A stretch of 64,000 nucleotides of DNA. Source: Phellopilus nigrolimitatus (taxonomy: Eukaryota > Basidiomycota > Agaricomycetes > Hymenochaetales > Hymenochaetaceae). The position numbers and the translations under genes are program-made. Numbering within the stretch: position 1 is the stretch's first letter; the number at the start of each line of letters is the position of its first letter. This document shows, one piece after another, positions 54,603 to 64,000 of this stretch. The stretch covers positions 1,302,001-1,366,000 of the forward strand of contig JAJOHG010000004.1 of assembly GCA_021029095.1 (NCBI GenBank), in the 5' to 3' direction. A model generated the notes under the pieces. The model was given only the letters and a program-made list of their open reading frames with translations, was not told where the DNA came from and searched no databases.

Positions 54603-55849
54603 TCCGACGAGCCCCAATGACCTTTCGTCAAGTGCAGCAGATGGCCGGTATGCATTGCGCTGTCCTTCGAGATTTTATAGACGGTAGTCATACACTAGAG
54701 AGCAAGTCTGAGGGCGTGACCGATCTTCTGGACAGCTCACTAGAAGCGCGGCGCATCGTCGGCGAAGAAGTTCAGCCTTGTTGTACATCTTGTGTGCGGT
54801 GTCCAGTCATGTGGCTAACAGCCGGCCTCTGGCAATATCATGATTTATGTCCGCGTATAAGGTCATGTGTCCTACATGTACAAGTAAATTGTGTCGATGG
54901 CAAGCGTATCCCGTGCGTACTGCGACGCTCTCTGTTAAAATGTAAGTGGAGACAATAACTTCCAGCCTGAGACCTAGTGTTGCTTGTTTGCCTCCATTTA
55001 CAAGAATTTCTTCACTGCGGCGATAGACAACTCGTCGACATTGTCATCGGTGTAATAAATGCGACAATGACTATCGTGCTTTGACAAATTATCGCAATGT
55101 CTGGAAAGTAGATCCACCTATAGGTCAGACTTTGGAACCGATGGAGAATGACAATGAAGGGTAATGCGAATCCTTGGTATCCTCTTGATCGACGTTTATG
55201 TCCCATATGATGCCTCAACTATATATGAACTCTCGCACGGTCGGTCCGCAGTCGTGCAGGAAGTGATGGACATCGTAACTATTCCTGATCACCAGGCGTC
55301 GATACAGAGCTCGTTGAGCATAGACAAGACACGTGCTCTGTAGGGTTTTCCCGCCCCGAAGTACATGTTGGATTTCATGAAGTCCAGTCCGAAAAGCTCT
55401 AAGCCAGTCCATGAAAAGATACAAGTCCGTCGTTGAGTCGGCTACGGCAGAATCGCGCTAACTTTCGACCGCTGGACACGCATAATTTCCGTGCGTTTTG
55501 ATACATGCTTGTCAAGGAGGGAGTTTGTTCTTGAAATGGCTGTTCTCTAGCCAGAGTACGGAAGTCGGTTGAGAACTAACGGCGGACAGCGAACTCTTCC
55601 ACTATACAAAGACGCACAATAACGGACTGACCTACATGTATTTTTGAACGATATGGTACCATTGAACTTCATGAAATAGTGAGACAGAGCGTACTTGTTC
55701 TTGTTGGCTGTTTGATGCGCGTACAGAGTCTATCAGGACATGAGTGCAAGAGGCGAAAGGTCAGCGGCTGTATAAATCGGTCAAGTTGCTTTCTTCCCGA
55801 CGCTTTCGATTATCCCTCGCGTACCATAGGCCGCCCACGGTTAAAGACG
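54603..55849. other. Intergenic stretch between GH5-like gene and POP5
   Basis: 1.25 kb between divergent genes. A minus-strand open frame of 69 codons at 55215-55424 has no recognisable motif. I find no supported gene, though a decayed gene on the minus strand around 55000-55440 cannot be excluded. Confidence 0.4.
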
Positions 55850-56555
55850 ATGGTTCGCTTCAAGGTGCGTCTTATGAATCAATAGGCTCTTGTCATAAGT
55901 ACTTCAACTGAAATATCAAGCTAGAACAGGTGGCTTCTTGTTGAGTTCATTCCATGCACCGTGGATGGCGCCGCGGCGTATCTACCCTCGGAGGGCCTCA
56001 ACGGAAAGCACATATGGTCCGCTCTCAAAGACAGCGTACTGGCGAACTTCGGAGACACAGGCTGGGGCGCGGTCGGGACGTCGCTGACAGGTGAGCAGAT
56101 TGGATGTGCTGGCGGGAGGGAAACGTGTTTGCTGAGTCTTTATTTCGCAGTTAAATATTTCTCTCCGACGACAAATCTATGTATCATCAGGGTAGGACGA
56201 GATCACCATCGCATTGCGTGGGGAGCCGTCACTCTGTTGAAGAAGCTGCAAGGAAAGGTGTATATCCCGAATGTTATACACGTCTCCGGTACAATTTGAT
56301 TTGGTTGTTCTCATGAAATGTATTGCCTGACAAACCGGGCAGGTACGATAAAACACGCACAACTCGCAGCAATTACGCACAACAGAGAATCAGTCGCTCG
56401 TCTACGAGCCCAATCCAAGTTACCAGGTATAATGCAACGTCTCAAATTCGGGGGCATTTTGCTGACTATTATCCAATTGGCAAGTCATGTACCAGAGTAA
56501 ATACGACGACTATCTCGAGACGAGCACGAACGAGATCGGGGCTCTTCAAGACTAG
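55850..56555 (+). CDS. POP5: RNase P/MRP protein subunit Pop5
   Basis: Pop5 belongs to the core of RNase P, which trims tRNA 5' ends, and of RNase MRP. Five exons: MVRFK, then WLLVEFIPCTVDGAAAYL, LNGKHIWSALKDSVLANFGD and TGWGAVGTSLT. Next are VKYFSPTTNLCIIRVGRDHH with RIAWGAVTLLKKLQGK, then IPNVIHVSGTIKHAQLAAIT and HNRESVARLRAQ. A final short exon encodes YDDYLETSTNEIGALQD and the stop at 56553-56555. The start at 55850 gives the family's usual MVRFK beginning. It is convergent with the KAPA-synthase-like gene (36 bp apart). Confidence 0.93.
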
Positions 56556-56590
56556 CATTACGACAGTGGTAACTCACAAGAGCTCACAGG

Positions 56591-58046
56591 TCAAAGCTTC
56601 GCCTCTATGAATGCCTCTTCGTCTGTCCTACACATCGCCCCACTCCTTCTCAGTCGCTCTTTCACCTCTTCGCATGTCCAAGACACAACACCGTCCACCA
56701 GACGGTCTATGTCCTCTTTTCTGTTCCCAGCATGAAGACACACTCGTACACGGTCCTTGCCTTCGGCACGGTCGGCCACGATATGGGCCGTGCGTTGAGG
56801 CCGAGCTCGCGCAGGTACGCGGAGAGCAGTCGAGGGGTCGGAGACATAATGGGAATTATCGGAGAGAAGAGAGACGATGGGGATGTGCCTATGAGATGGG
56901 GTGGGAGGGAAGCAATGTCTGGCGGCAATGATGCAAGGCGACGCTGCAGCAAGCTCAGAGCGTATCGGGCCAGTTTCTGAAGATCGTCTGCAAGCTTCCA
57001 GAGATACGACCGTCAATACGAAGAAGTGTGTACGAAGTAGTGAGGCCCACATTTGTTGCTGTACCATCCTCTAGTATGTCGAAGGAGCAATTAGCTGCTA
57101 CGACGGTTGCGCAGCTCAGCGCTGTGGTGTAGATCAATGGCCGTGCATAGTTGAGAAGGTAGTCCTTCACGAGTTGGCTCGTCAACACGACCGCTGAAAA
57201 CAGATATGTCATTGTATGCGCCTTGATCTGAATGTATGCACACGTACCTCCGCTGCTTGCCAGCGCTTTCCCAAATGTATGCAGTCGCGCAAACACCCTT
57301 CGTTCAAGACCCCAATGGGCGACAAGCCCACGACCTGCGGGACCGTACAGCCCAGTCGAGTGCGCCTCGTCGACAATTAAGCGTCCATTGCCCCGCGGGA
57401 GCAGCTCCTCAAGCACATCAACGATCTCCGGGAGCGGCGCAAGCGTCCCATCCATACTGTACAGCGCCTCGACGGCGACAAATACGCTGCTTGACCCACT
57501 CTCGAGCGCCGGCCCGCGCACAGGATCCTCCAGGAGCGAGAGCAGAAGCGCGCGTAGAGCTGTCGTAGAATTGTGCTGGAAGGAGAAGAGCGCCTTTTGG
57601 TGCTTTCCGGAGAACTCAGAGGGGCGGGCAAGACGTGAGACTCGGAGCCCGTCGTGCACGCTCGCATGGATGTATTCATCGTACACGGCGACGTCTCCTT
57701 CCTGCGGTACGGATGCGAAGAAACTCGCGTTCGCGTCGAACCCGCTGTTGAAGAGCAGCGCCGAGGGAGCGTCAAAGAACGTGCATAGACGCTCTTCGAG
57801 CGCCTGGTGTCCTGCCGGGTTGACAAGCAGCCGCGATCCGCCCGACCCGAGTATGGCAGGTTCGGCTTGCAGTGCGGCGAGGACGCGCTTGCGCAGCGGA
57901 GCATAGGAGGTCAAAGACAAATAGTCGTTCGAAACGAAGTCGACAAGCGACACCGAGTCCGAGCGAGTTGGCGACGGAAGGCGTCGCAGAATGTTACGAC
58001 GGCGTCGAGACTCGAGCGCAGCTTCCAGTTTTTCGTTGAGAGACAT
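56591..58046 (-). CDS. 8-amino-7-oxononanoate synthase-like enzyme (PLP, alpha-oxoamine synthase family)
   Basis: Alpha-oxoamine synthase that joins an acyl-CoA with an amino acid; the biotin-pathway member (BioF) makes KAPA from pimeloyl-CoA and alanine. The ATG at 58046 gives MSLNEKLEAALESRR; an upstream non-ATG extension is not needed. It has VSNDYLSLTSYAPLRKR, LGSGGSRLLVNPAGHQALEE, LLFNSGFDANASFFAS, VYDEYIHASVHDG, FVAVEALYSMDGTLAPL, LIVDEAHSTGLYGPAGRG with the PLP-binding Asp and His, and HTFGKALASSG with the Schiff-base Lys. Two introns follow, with YARPLIYTTALS between them. The last exon ends VRVCLHAGNRKEDIDRLVDG and EAFIEAKL. The biotin role is inferred; the substrate is not proven by sequence. 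Confidence 0.87.
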
Positions 58047-58257
58047 AAGGAGTCTAGACGGCGCAAGCAAAAAAGCACTTAAAAATGAAGCAGATACCGG
58101 TCTAACTACACACAGCAGGGTATAGACATCATAAGAGAGGAAAACAGCGGAATAAATTACCGAAAAATGCGCACGGCTCGATCGCGATATGTCCGAAGGA
58201 AAATAGAGGCAAACATTTTCGAACCCTGCTCAGCCAGCGAGCGGACAAAGAGCGCGC

Positions 58258-60634
58258 TTAACATCTTCGGTAGATACCGTTGCGCATCTCTTCCTCTCTA
58301 TAAAAAGCGTGCAATTCAGCTAATCGTTGCAGAAGAAAAAGACAAAAAAAAGCGAACCTGTATTCGAACATAACTTGGACAGCAATAAAAATACACGCGC
58401 TGGCGAGCAAGAGAAACCGAAGCCCTAAAATAGACAGAGTCAGTCGGGGTCATATCGTCAAATTTCCGAGCTCCCGACCTTGCATACTGCCGAAGAGCTG
58501 CTGGATCATATACTTTGTGCCGTCGACCCCGAAGACGAATCCGACTAGGTTGGCTATCATCATCATCAACATATTCACGACGGCCCCAAGCGCGCAAGCG
58601 TGTCGATACCAAGTACGACTGCCGTACTGAGGAGGGGAAACAACAGAGGATGAATAACCCGAATATTACGCTTTTACTCCACGGACTGGCTCACCTTCGC
58701 AGGAGGCAGTAAATACTGTGCTGCAATTTCTGGAACTATGAATAGGCTGATAAGCCACCCCCAAGCGAGTAGGCGGAACGTCAGGTCGTGCCAGAGCGCA
58801 ACGAAGGAGAAAATGAGCGCCGTGGAGACGAGTTGCCTCTTGGTCCCACCGAGGGGGATGTATATGTAGCTGGGAAACGATGTTAACTCTTATTGACACT
58901 AGAGGGGAAATAATTTCACCGGACGATCCATAGATTGTAGCTCCTGTGCCATGCTCTCCAGAAACCAAGAGCCGAATAATTATTAACCATGCATCTGATC
59001 ATGTTTTCAGGTGGGTCTATTCCATCTATAAGAGCCCATAAGCGGAAGAAACGCCAAGGCAGAAGTAACTATAAATCAATATCATAACATAAGCATCCAG
59101 CTGTGAATTGAAATAATAATAATGAACGATTCACCTTGAGCCAAACGACAATCAAGTTCCACCACCCAATCATACTGAGCTCAAAGGACGTGTCCCCTGT
59201 CCATGCTGCAGAATCTTTGATGGCAACTACGTACATGTAGTGCAGGACAAACTCCATGACCAGCAGACACGCGAGAAACCTAACGAGATACTTTATAACC
59301 ATTGGCCACGATGGTATAGACGTCGATTTGACATGCTAGAAATCAATCAGTTTTCTGCCATTGGGATGCAAGTAACTCTGAGTTGAATTGTCTTACTTGC
59401 CACATGAAGTCGTTAAACGTCATAATGGGACCCGCGATATATAAGGGCGGGTATAGCACGTAAGCCACAAAGTTCACGAAGGAATATACTTCAAAATTAT
59501 GAGACGTCGCGGTCCGTTGCTTGTGATTCATCTCGTTCTCTGGCTGTGCATAACATAGACCGCAAATTAGAACATGAAACCCCGATTTTTATGAGAAGCT
59601 GTTTACGCACCCGAGCTGGAGGGAGACTAGCTGCACGGCAGGACCAGAAGTAATCCATATTAAACGACACGAGTCGCAACATTGTGATGTTGAACGGAAT
59701 ATACCACCGCGGATAAACTCCTTGCACGCTATCCTGGCAGATATACATCAGCCTCAGTTCCGCAATGTAAAACGATACACACCAGATAAGTCAAGGAAGG
59801 GGATAAGCTGGCGAAACGATAACCAGAGTTTCGATCGATAGCGAAAAGGACGCTTATATTGAATATCCACGTCAGGACGGGCGCCATTCTAGATTTATGA
59901 AGTGATTTTGCAATAACGTAGTTCAGGCTAAGTATGAATAGAATTTTAAGGATGTTCGCTCCGTGAAGACCCAACAAAAATAACACGGAAAAGATGAATT
60001 GGAGCGGTATACGATTGAGAAGTGTGCCTTGCGTTGCCGAGCTTGTGCGCTGGAAGACTTGGAGGTACACATATTTTAGGAGAAGGAAAAAGCCCGCGAC
60101 AGGGACGAGAACGGGTAGGTTGTCTCTAAACGAGCGATACTGAGCGTCACTGTCATCCTGTGGGGATAAGTTTAACAAAGGAGATACGGAAGAGCATAAA
60201 CACGCTTAAAAACTAACGATTTTTCTACCAAATATCCACCCATCCGACAGCCGTTCCTGGTATAAATAATAATTTGGGTGTGTATCTTCAAATCGGTAGA
60301 AAAATTCAGCGCGTCCAAACTTCATCACGGAGCAAAGCGTACCTCGGCTCAGCACCATAGGCTTCCAAATCATCAAAGGCAAAACCGCAGCAAATACCAC
60401 GCCATAAAATAGGAACTCTGGCGTCCTCCATCGGGGCGGTGGTCGCGCTTGCACTGGCCTCTGGAATGAGCTGGCTACCGGTGTCTCAACAGTTAGGCAA
60501 AGAACACCCCGCCTCTTTGGTGTCACATCTATTGGCAGGACTGGTCGAGGGTTCAAGAAGGGCTGCGAAGATGATGCCTCGCGCTCGGCTCGCAGGTTGG
60601 AAGGCATTTGGAGCTCTAAGTCGCCGTTGCTCAT
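58258..60634 (-). CDS. GUP1: MBOAT O-acyltransferase Gup1
   Basis: Multi-spanning ER acyltransferase of the MBOAT family; in yeast Gup1 remodels the lipid of GPI anchors. The start at 60634 gives [14 protein letters not shown] and a cytosolic leader, then [19 protein letters not shown], followed by many hydrophobic helices. Key blocks are [85 protein letters not shown] and [32 protein letters not shown] carries the putative catalytic His. The last 40-nt exon gives [12 protein letters not shown] after MFEYR, matching the family end, so the stop is at 58258-58260. About nine short introns. Confidence 0.93.
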
Positions 60635-61001
60635 GAGGTTTGAAGACCAGCGTTGTTCAGCTCGATTGTCAGATGGCGTAAGATAGAAACAACCCGAGCG
60701 GAGACAATTCAAAACCTCATCGCATAGTTAATGAACTGGAAGAGAAGTGACGCGACGGAAGGACTTGAGAATCGACGCGTCTGATTCACACGCACCGATA
60801 CTTAGTTACCGCCCGAAGTACAGCAATTTCTGCGAATTTTCATCACTACTAACGAATGACATAGTACAGTATACATAAATGAAGCTAGGATAGCTTAGCT
60901 AGCTTGCATCTACAAGAATAAAATACGAACAAAGGGAAGAAAAATATAAACGTGTCGGGGCAGAGTCAAGAGCGTGCCGATATGAAACCACAAGCAATAT
61001 G

Positions 61002-62479
61002 TCAACCGCCCTGCTCCATCCTGAAGCGCTTTCTTGGGCCATCAGGACCGAATTGGCCGCCGTTTTGGTTTTGCATAAAGGCAGGATTGAAGTGACCGCC
61101 GCCCATTTGCCCGCCGTTGAAGCCTCCACGCCCGCCCATTGGACCTGTGGGCACCATACCCATACCTGATCATTCCCATAGTAGTCAGTCATTTACATCA
61201 TCGAGGATATACGGAGGGGAAGCTCACCCATGCCAGCACCCATCATCCCTCCGCCTCGTCCGAAGTTATTTCCCATCATCCCGCCCCTTGGGCCCTGCGG
61301 AACCATTCCTCCTCTATTAAACGGCATGTTCCCACCAAATTGGCTTGCCATCATGTTCATCATGTTCATACCGGGCATGCCCATGCCTCCTGCGCCCATT
61401 CCGCCACCACGCACCATCCCTCCGCCCATCATGCCACCACGCATAGGATTCACAGGAGCTGCAGCTATATTGTTCTGATGACCACCTCGGAATCCGCCAC
61501 CTCCTCGACCGAAGTTTCCACCGCCCTGGCTGCTCTGGTTACTGCTATGATGATTTGTACGGCCCTCGCGTGGAGGCGGCTCTGCGAAGCATATGAGATG
61601 CTGCAAATGGCTGTGAAGAGTGGGACAGAACAGACCTTTCGGTAAAGTGCGGAATGGGTTTCCTTGTGAAGCAGTTGCAAGATTCGTGCTTGCACGCCGA
61701 TTTTGGAATTCACTGACAGTGTTATCAGTATCCCATTTTTTTTTTTTTTTGAAGTAGCTAGAAAATTTACTTGTTGTCAAACCAGGTCTTCAGCGCTGTC
61801 GCATTTTCGACATTATGACATTCAATATACGCAATTCTGTAATGTAAGCGTTAGCAAGGTGCGTAGACAATTACGAACGTGAAGTAGCGGTACCCCTTGC
61901 TCTTTCCATTGACTTTGTGCTCTGAGAACGTTATGTCTTTAAGCTCAATATTGACGCCAATATTTAACGCGATTTGTCGCAGATCCTCATCCGTCGTCCA
62001 CTTAAGAACAGATGCCAGTACAACATTTCAGAATACAGGTGTAACGAATGAGATAATAAAACAAACAGACCCATTGCAGATCGCCAATATACAAAGCGTC
62101 CATGTTGGACGGTATGCCTGCTAAGCCTACACTCGTGTTACTGTTAACGGTCCCGTTAGCCAGACTCGAGCTGTTCTGAGTAGACAAGCCCGTGTCATTT
62201 TTCGCCAAATTCGACGTATCAGCCGTGATCTCTTGACGTTGGACGTTCTCTGATTCATCATCTTCGCGTGGTCGCTTGTCTCCAACTGTTGGTTCAGTGG
62301 TGGCAGGTGTCTCTGGCTCGTCTAAATTTTGCAGTCCGTAATCATTCGCGCCCTTCAAAACAATCATCCAAGAGTCAAGGTTAAGTCTACTGCAATCCAT
62401 TTTTAATCCTCACCTCGGGGCCCATCGAAACGTTATACCCATCGTCTTCACCGTAGATGTCAAAATCGTCCTCAGGCAT
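61002..62479 (-). CDS. RRM RNA-binding protein, CPSF6-like
   Basis: The start at 62479 gives [20 protein letters not shown], then a charged region including [19 protein letters not shown]. One RRM follows, split by introns: [11 protein letters not shown] as RNP2, then [26 protein letters not shown] and [20 protein letters not shown]. The C-terminus is very rich in Gly, Met and Arg, with [31 protein letters not shown] and [17 protein letters not shown], ending [11 protein letters not shown]. The WWTTDEDL-type motif and acidic leader resemble CFIm68/CPSF6, a pre-mRNA 3'-end processing factor. That role is inferred from layout, while RNA binding is well supported. The intron near 61735 holds an 18-nt A tract on the minus strand. 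Confidence 0.85.
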
Positions 62480-63061
62480 GACTGGCGCAACTCAAGAACA
62501 GGCAAAGAACAGTAGCACAAACTTCGTTGAGAGCAGCTAAAGAGAACAGACAAGTCTTCGGCGTAAACTGAGTACAGCGAAAGACCGTACAACAAGAAGA
62601 GACAACGTCAGAAAAGAACGGTACATGCGTGACGTGTTTCAAGCATTCGACAACATTGCTAGACACGCACATGAAAGCTTTTTCAACAAAAAAAATAGAT
62701 ACTATCAGCCTCTGAGCGATCCCTAAACCTGCAGCGATTCCGTCGTCGTTGTCGTCGCGAAACGAGTTCGTTGGAGGAGTTCGAGGAGAACAACAGAGAT
62801 GAGAGTGGAGGTCAAGTAAGAGGTAGGCAGTTTGTTCCCACGCCATCCAGTCGTCACGTGCCACTAGCGCTCGTCGGCGACCCGGACTTCCGACGACCTG
62901 TGAACGAGTATAGACATCAGTGCCGCTGCAGAATCATCTCAAAGCCACAATCAGAGGTATAATCATACGCACAAATACTGGATTGCGTCTGAAATCTCTG
63001 CCTCAGGTCTTTTCACTCCGAAAAATTGATGTCACCGAACATAAATCAAGCGTTGTAAGCC

Positions 63062-64000
63062 ATGGCAGGAGCGAATTATATGGGTGGCAGAAGGTAAGAA
63101 CAATTCGCAATCCACCCTGAGCTGATTTTGTAATGTTTTCAACGTAGAAACGCTGCCCGGGCACGAACAAAGGATGTCACCGGACGAGTGCAGAAAGGCC
63201 ATTTCATGAAGCAGCGACACCAGATCCTTGTTCGTGGTCTTCAAGAGGACTTTCGCGATGACACGGATAAACATTCAACTCAGCCTGGACACAAAGAAGA
63301 AATTAGCCTTGCGCATGCGAAAAAAGATCTTCAAGTCGGAGTTGATGCAAAAACGAGGAATACGAACCCTAGTACATCTCACAGGACGTTGAACAGTTTC
63401 CTTCAATCGAGTTCTAGCCCAGGTCAATACAGCCGAGCGAGGAGGTCCAAAATACTTGAAACTTTGGACATCAACGAACGTGAGTGAAGAAAATTTTATG
63501 CTCACTTACCTTTTCACATACCATCCTCCGGATTAGCAACTGCGCTCAGAGCAACTATGAATCGATTGTTGCGCTTGCCCGATCTCGCTGGGCTATCTCA
63601 GATTAATGCTCAATCTACCCCTTTGAAACGCAACCATTATTTGAAGCCTATCGTTGTAACTCCCAGGAAGAAAATGGTGAGCCGTTGAAGGTAACAAGTG
63701 GTGTAGCAGATCTTTTATTTACTAACTAAATTGTCGTAGAAGACCTCTTGGAGAGACTCAGACATCAATTCTCCGGTATCCAATGCTAATGAAAGTCGTT
63801 TGAATCTATACTCAAACAAGCAGCACGACCAACTGCCTCGTCCATCTGACTCATCTGACTCCTCTAGCCCTCTCAGTAAATCCCTTGTGCACAATCCATA
63901 CATTGTTAGCCACGATTTAAATGCAAGGAATAACCACTCTGACTCATCTGTGGATCGGTTTTCGACAATACAAGAACCTGGTACCGATTACTACGATTCA
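63062..64000 (+). CDS. Unrecognised basic protein, cut by the window edge
   Basis: Exon 1 63062-63093 (MAGANYMGGRR) and exon 2 63148-63480 join in phase: NAARARTKDVTGRVQKGHFM, KQRHQILVRGLQEDFRDD, later NSFLQSSSSPGQYSRARRS. A third exon has RLLRLPDLAGLSQINAQSTP and PIVVTPRKKM; a fourth has TSWRDSDINSPVSNANESR and runs to the end of the window. The protein is basic, Ser-rich and probably disordered, with a conserved-looking N-terminal block. I do not recognise the family. It is divergent from the RRM gene, with a leader of about 580 bp. Confidence 0.65.

Noticed and set aside
54563..54958. A 131-codon plus-strand frame
   Set aside because: Its first part is antisense to the GH5 signal-peptide exon and the rest has no motif or splice support.
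57232..57906. A 224-codon plus-strand frame
   Set aside because: Antisense shadow of the KAPA-synthase-like gene, which has all the PLP-enzyme motifs.

Overview
The window is nuclear DNA of a filamentous fungus, most likely a mushroom-forming basidiomycete (Agaricomycetes). Genes are dense and face both ways, introns are mostly about 45-70 bp with GT-AG ends, GC-rich genes such as GRX4, HUS1 and UBP8 sit beside AT-richer ones, and the conserved proteins are eukaryotic and fungal. All calls come from reading the sequence; nothing was searched against a database.

Layout. (1) 0.6-6.8 kb: a PP2A activator of the PTPA/RRD family (-), KU70 (+) and a monothiol thioredoxin-glutaredoxin (+). (2) 7.1-17.5 kb: left arm of an F-box gene array, three genes all on the minus strand (FB1, FB2, FB3). 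(3) 17.9-22.5 kb: a single-copy core with an isochorismatase-like hydrolase (+), checkpoint clamp subunit HUS1 (-) and SAGA deubiquitinase UBP8 (+). (4) 23.3-33.6 kb: right arm, three F-box genes all on the plus strand (FB4, FB5, FB6). (5) 33.7-64 kb: a gene-dense housekeeping block with a tRNA-like sequence, MAF pyrophosphatase, ERV41, a RING protein, THG1, an unknown acidic protein, MCD4, an unrelated F-box protein, a DENND6-type DENN protein, casein kinase II beta, a GH5-like hydrolase, POP5, a KAPA-synthase-like enzyme, GUP1, an RRM protein and an unknown gene running off the edge.

The main observation is the array. FB1 pairs with FB6, FB2 with FB5 and FB3 with FB4, so the order 1-2-3-core-4-5-6 is a mirror image: a large, diverged inverted duplication around the HUS1-UBP8 core. 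Between the F-box genes lie decayed copies of the 3' end of UBP8. They keep the neighbouring intron, so they arose by DNA-level duplication, and an F-box cassette appears to have landed inside a UBP8 tail copy. The array also holds several non-autonomous transposons with clear inverted repeats and TA or TTA target duplications; mirror or sister copies supply the empty sites for three of them. FB1 and FB4 carry frame-breaking indels.

Functional themes: genome stability (KU70, HUS1), ubiquitin signalling (UBP8, RING protein, F-box proteins), RNA processing (THG1, POP5, RRM protein), GPI-anchor and secretory functions (MCD4, GUP1, ERV41, DENND6), and phosphorylation control (PTPA, CK2 beta). The CK2 beta and GH5 genes each show one apparent frame break, which may be sequence error or real damage.
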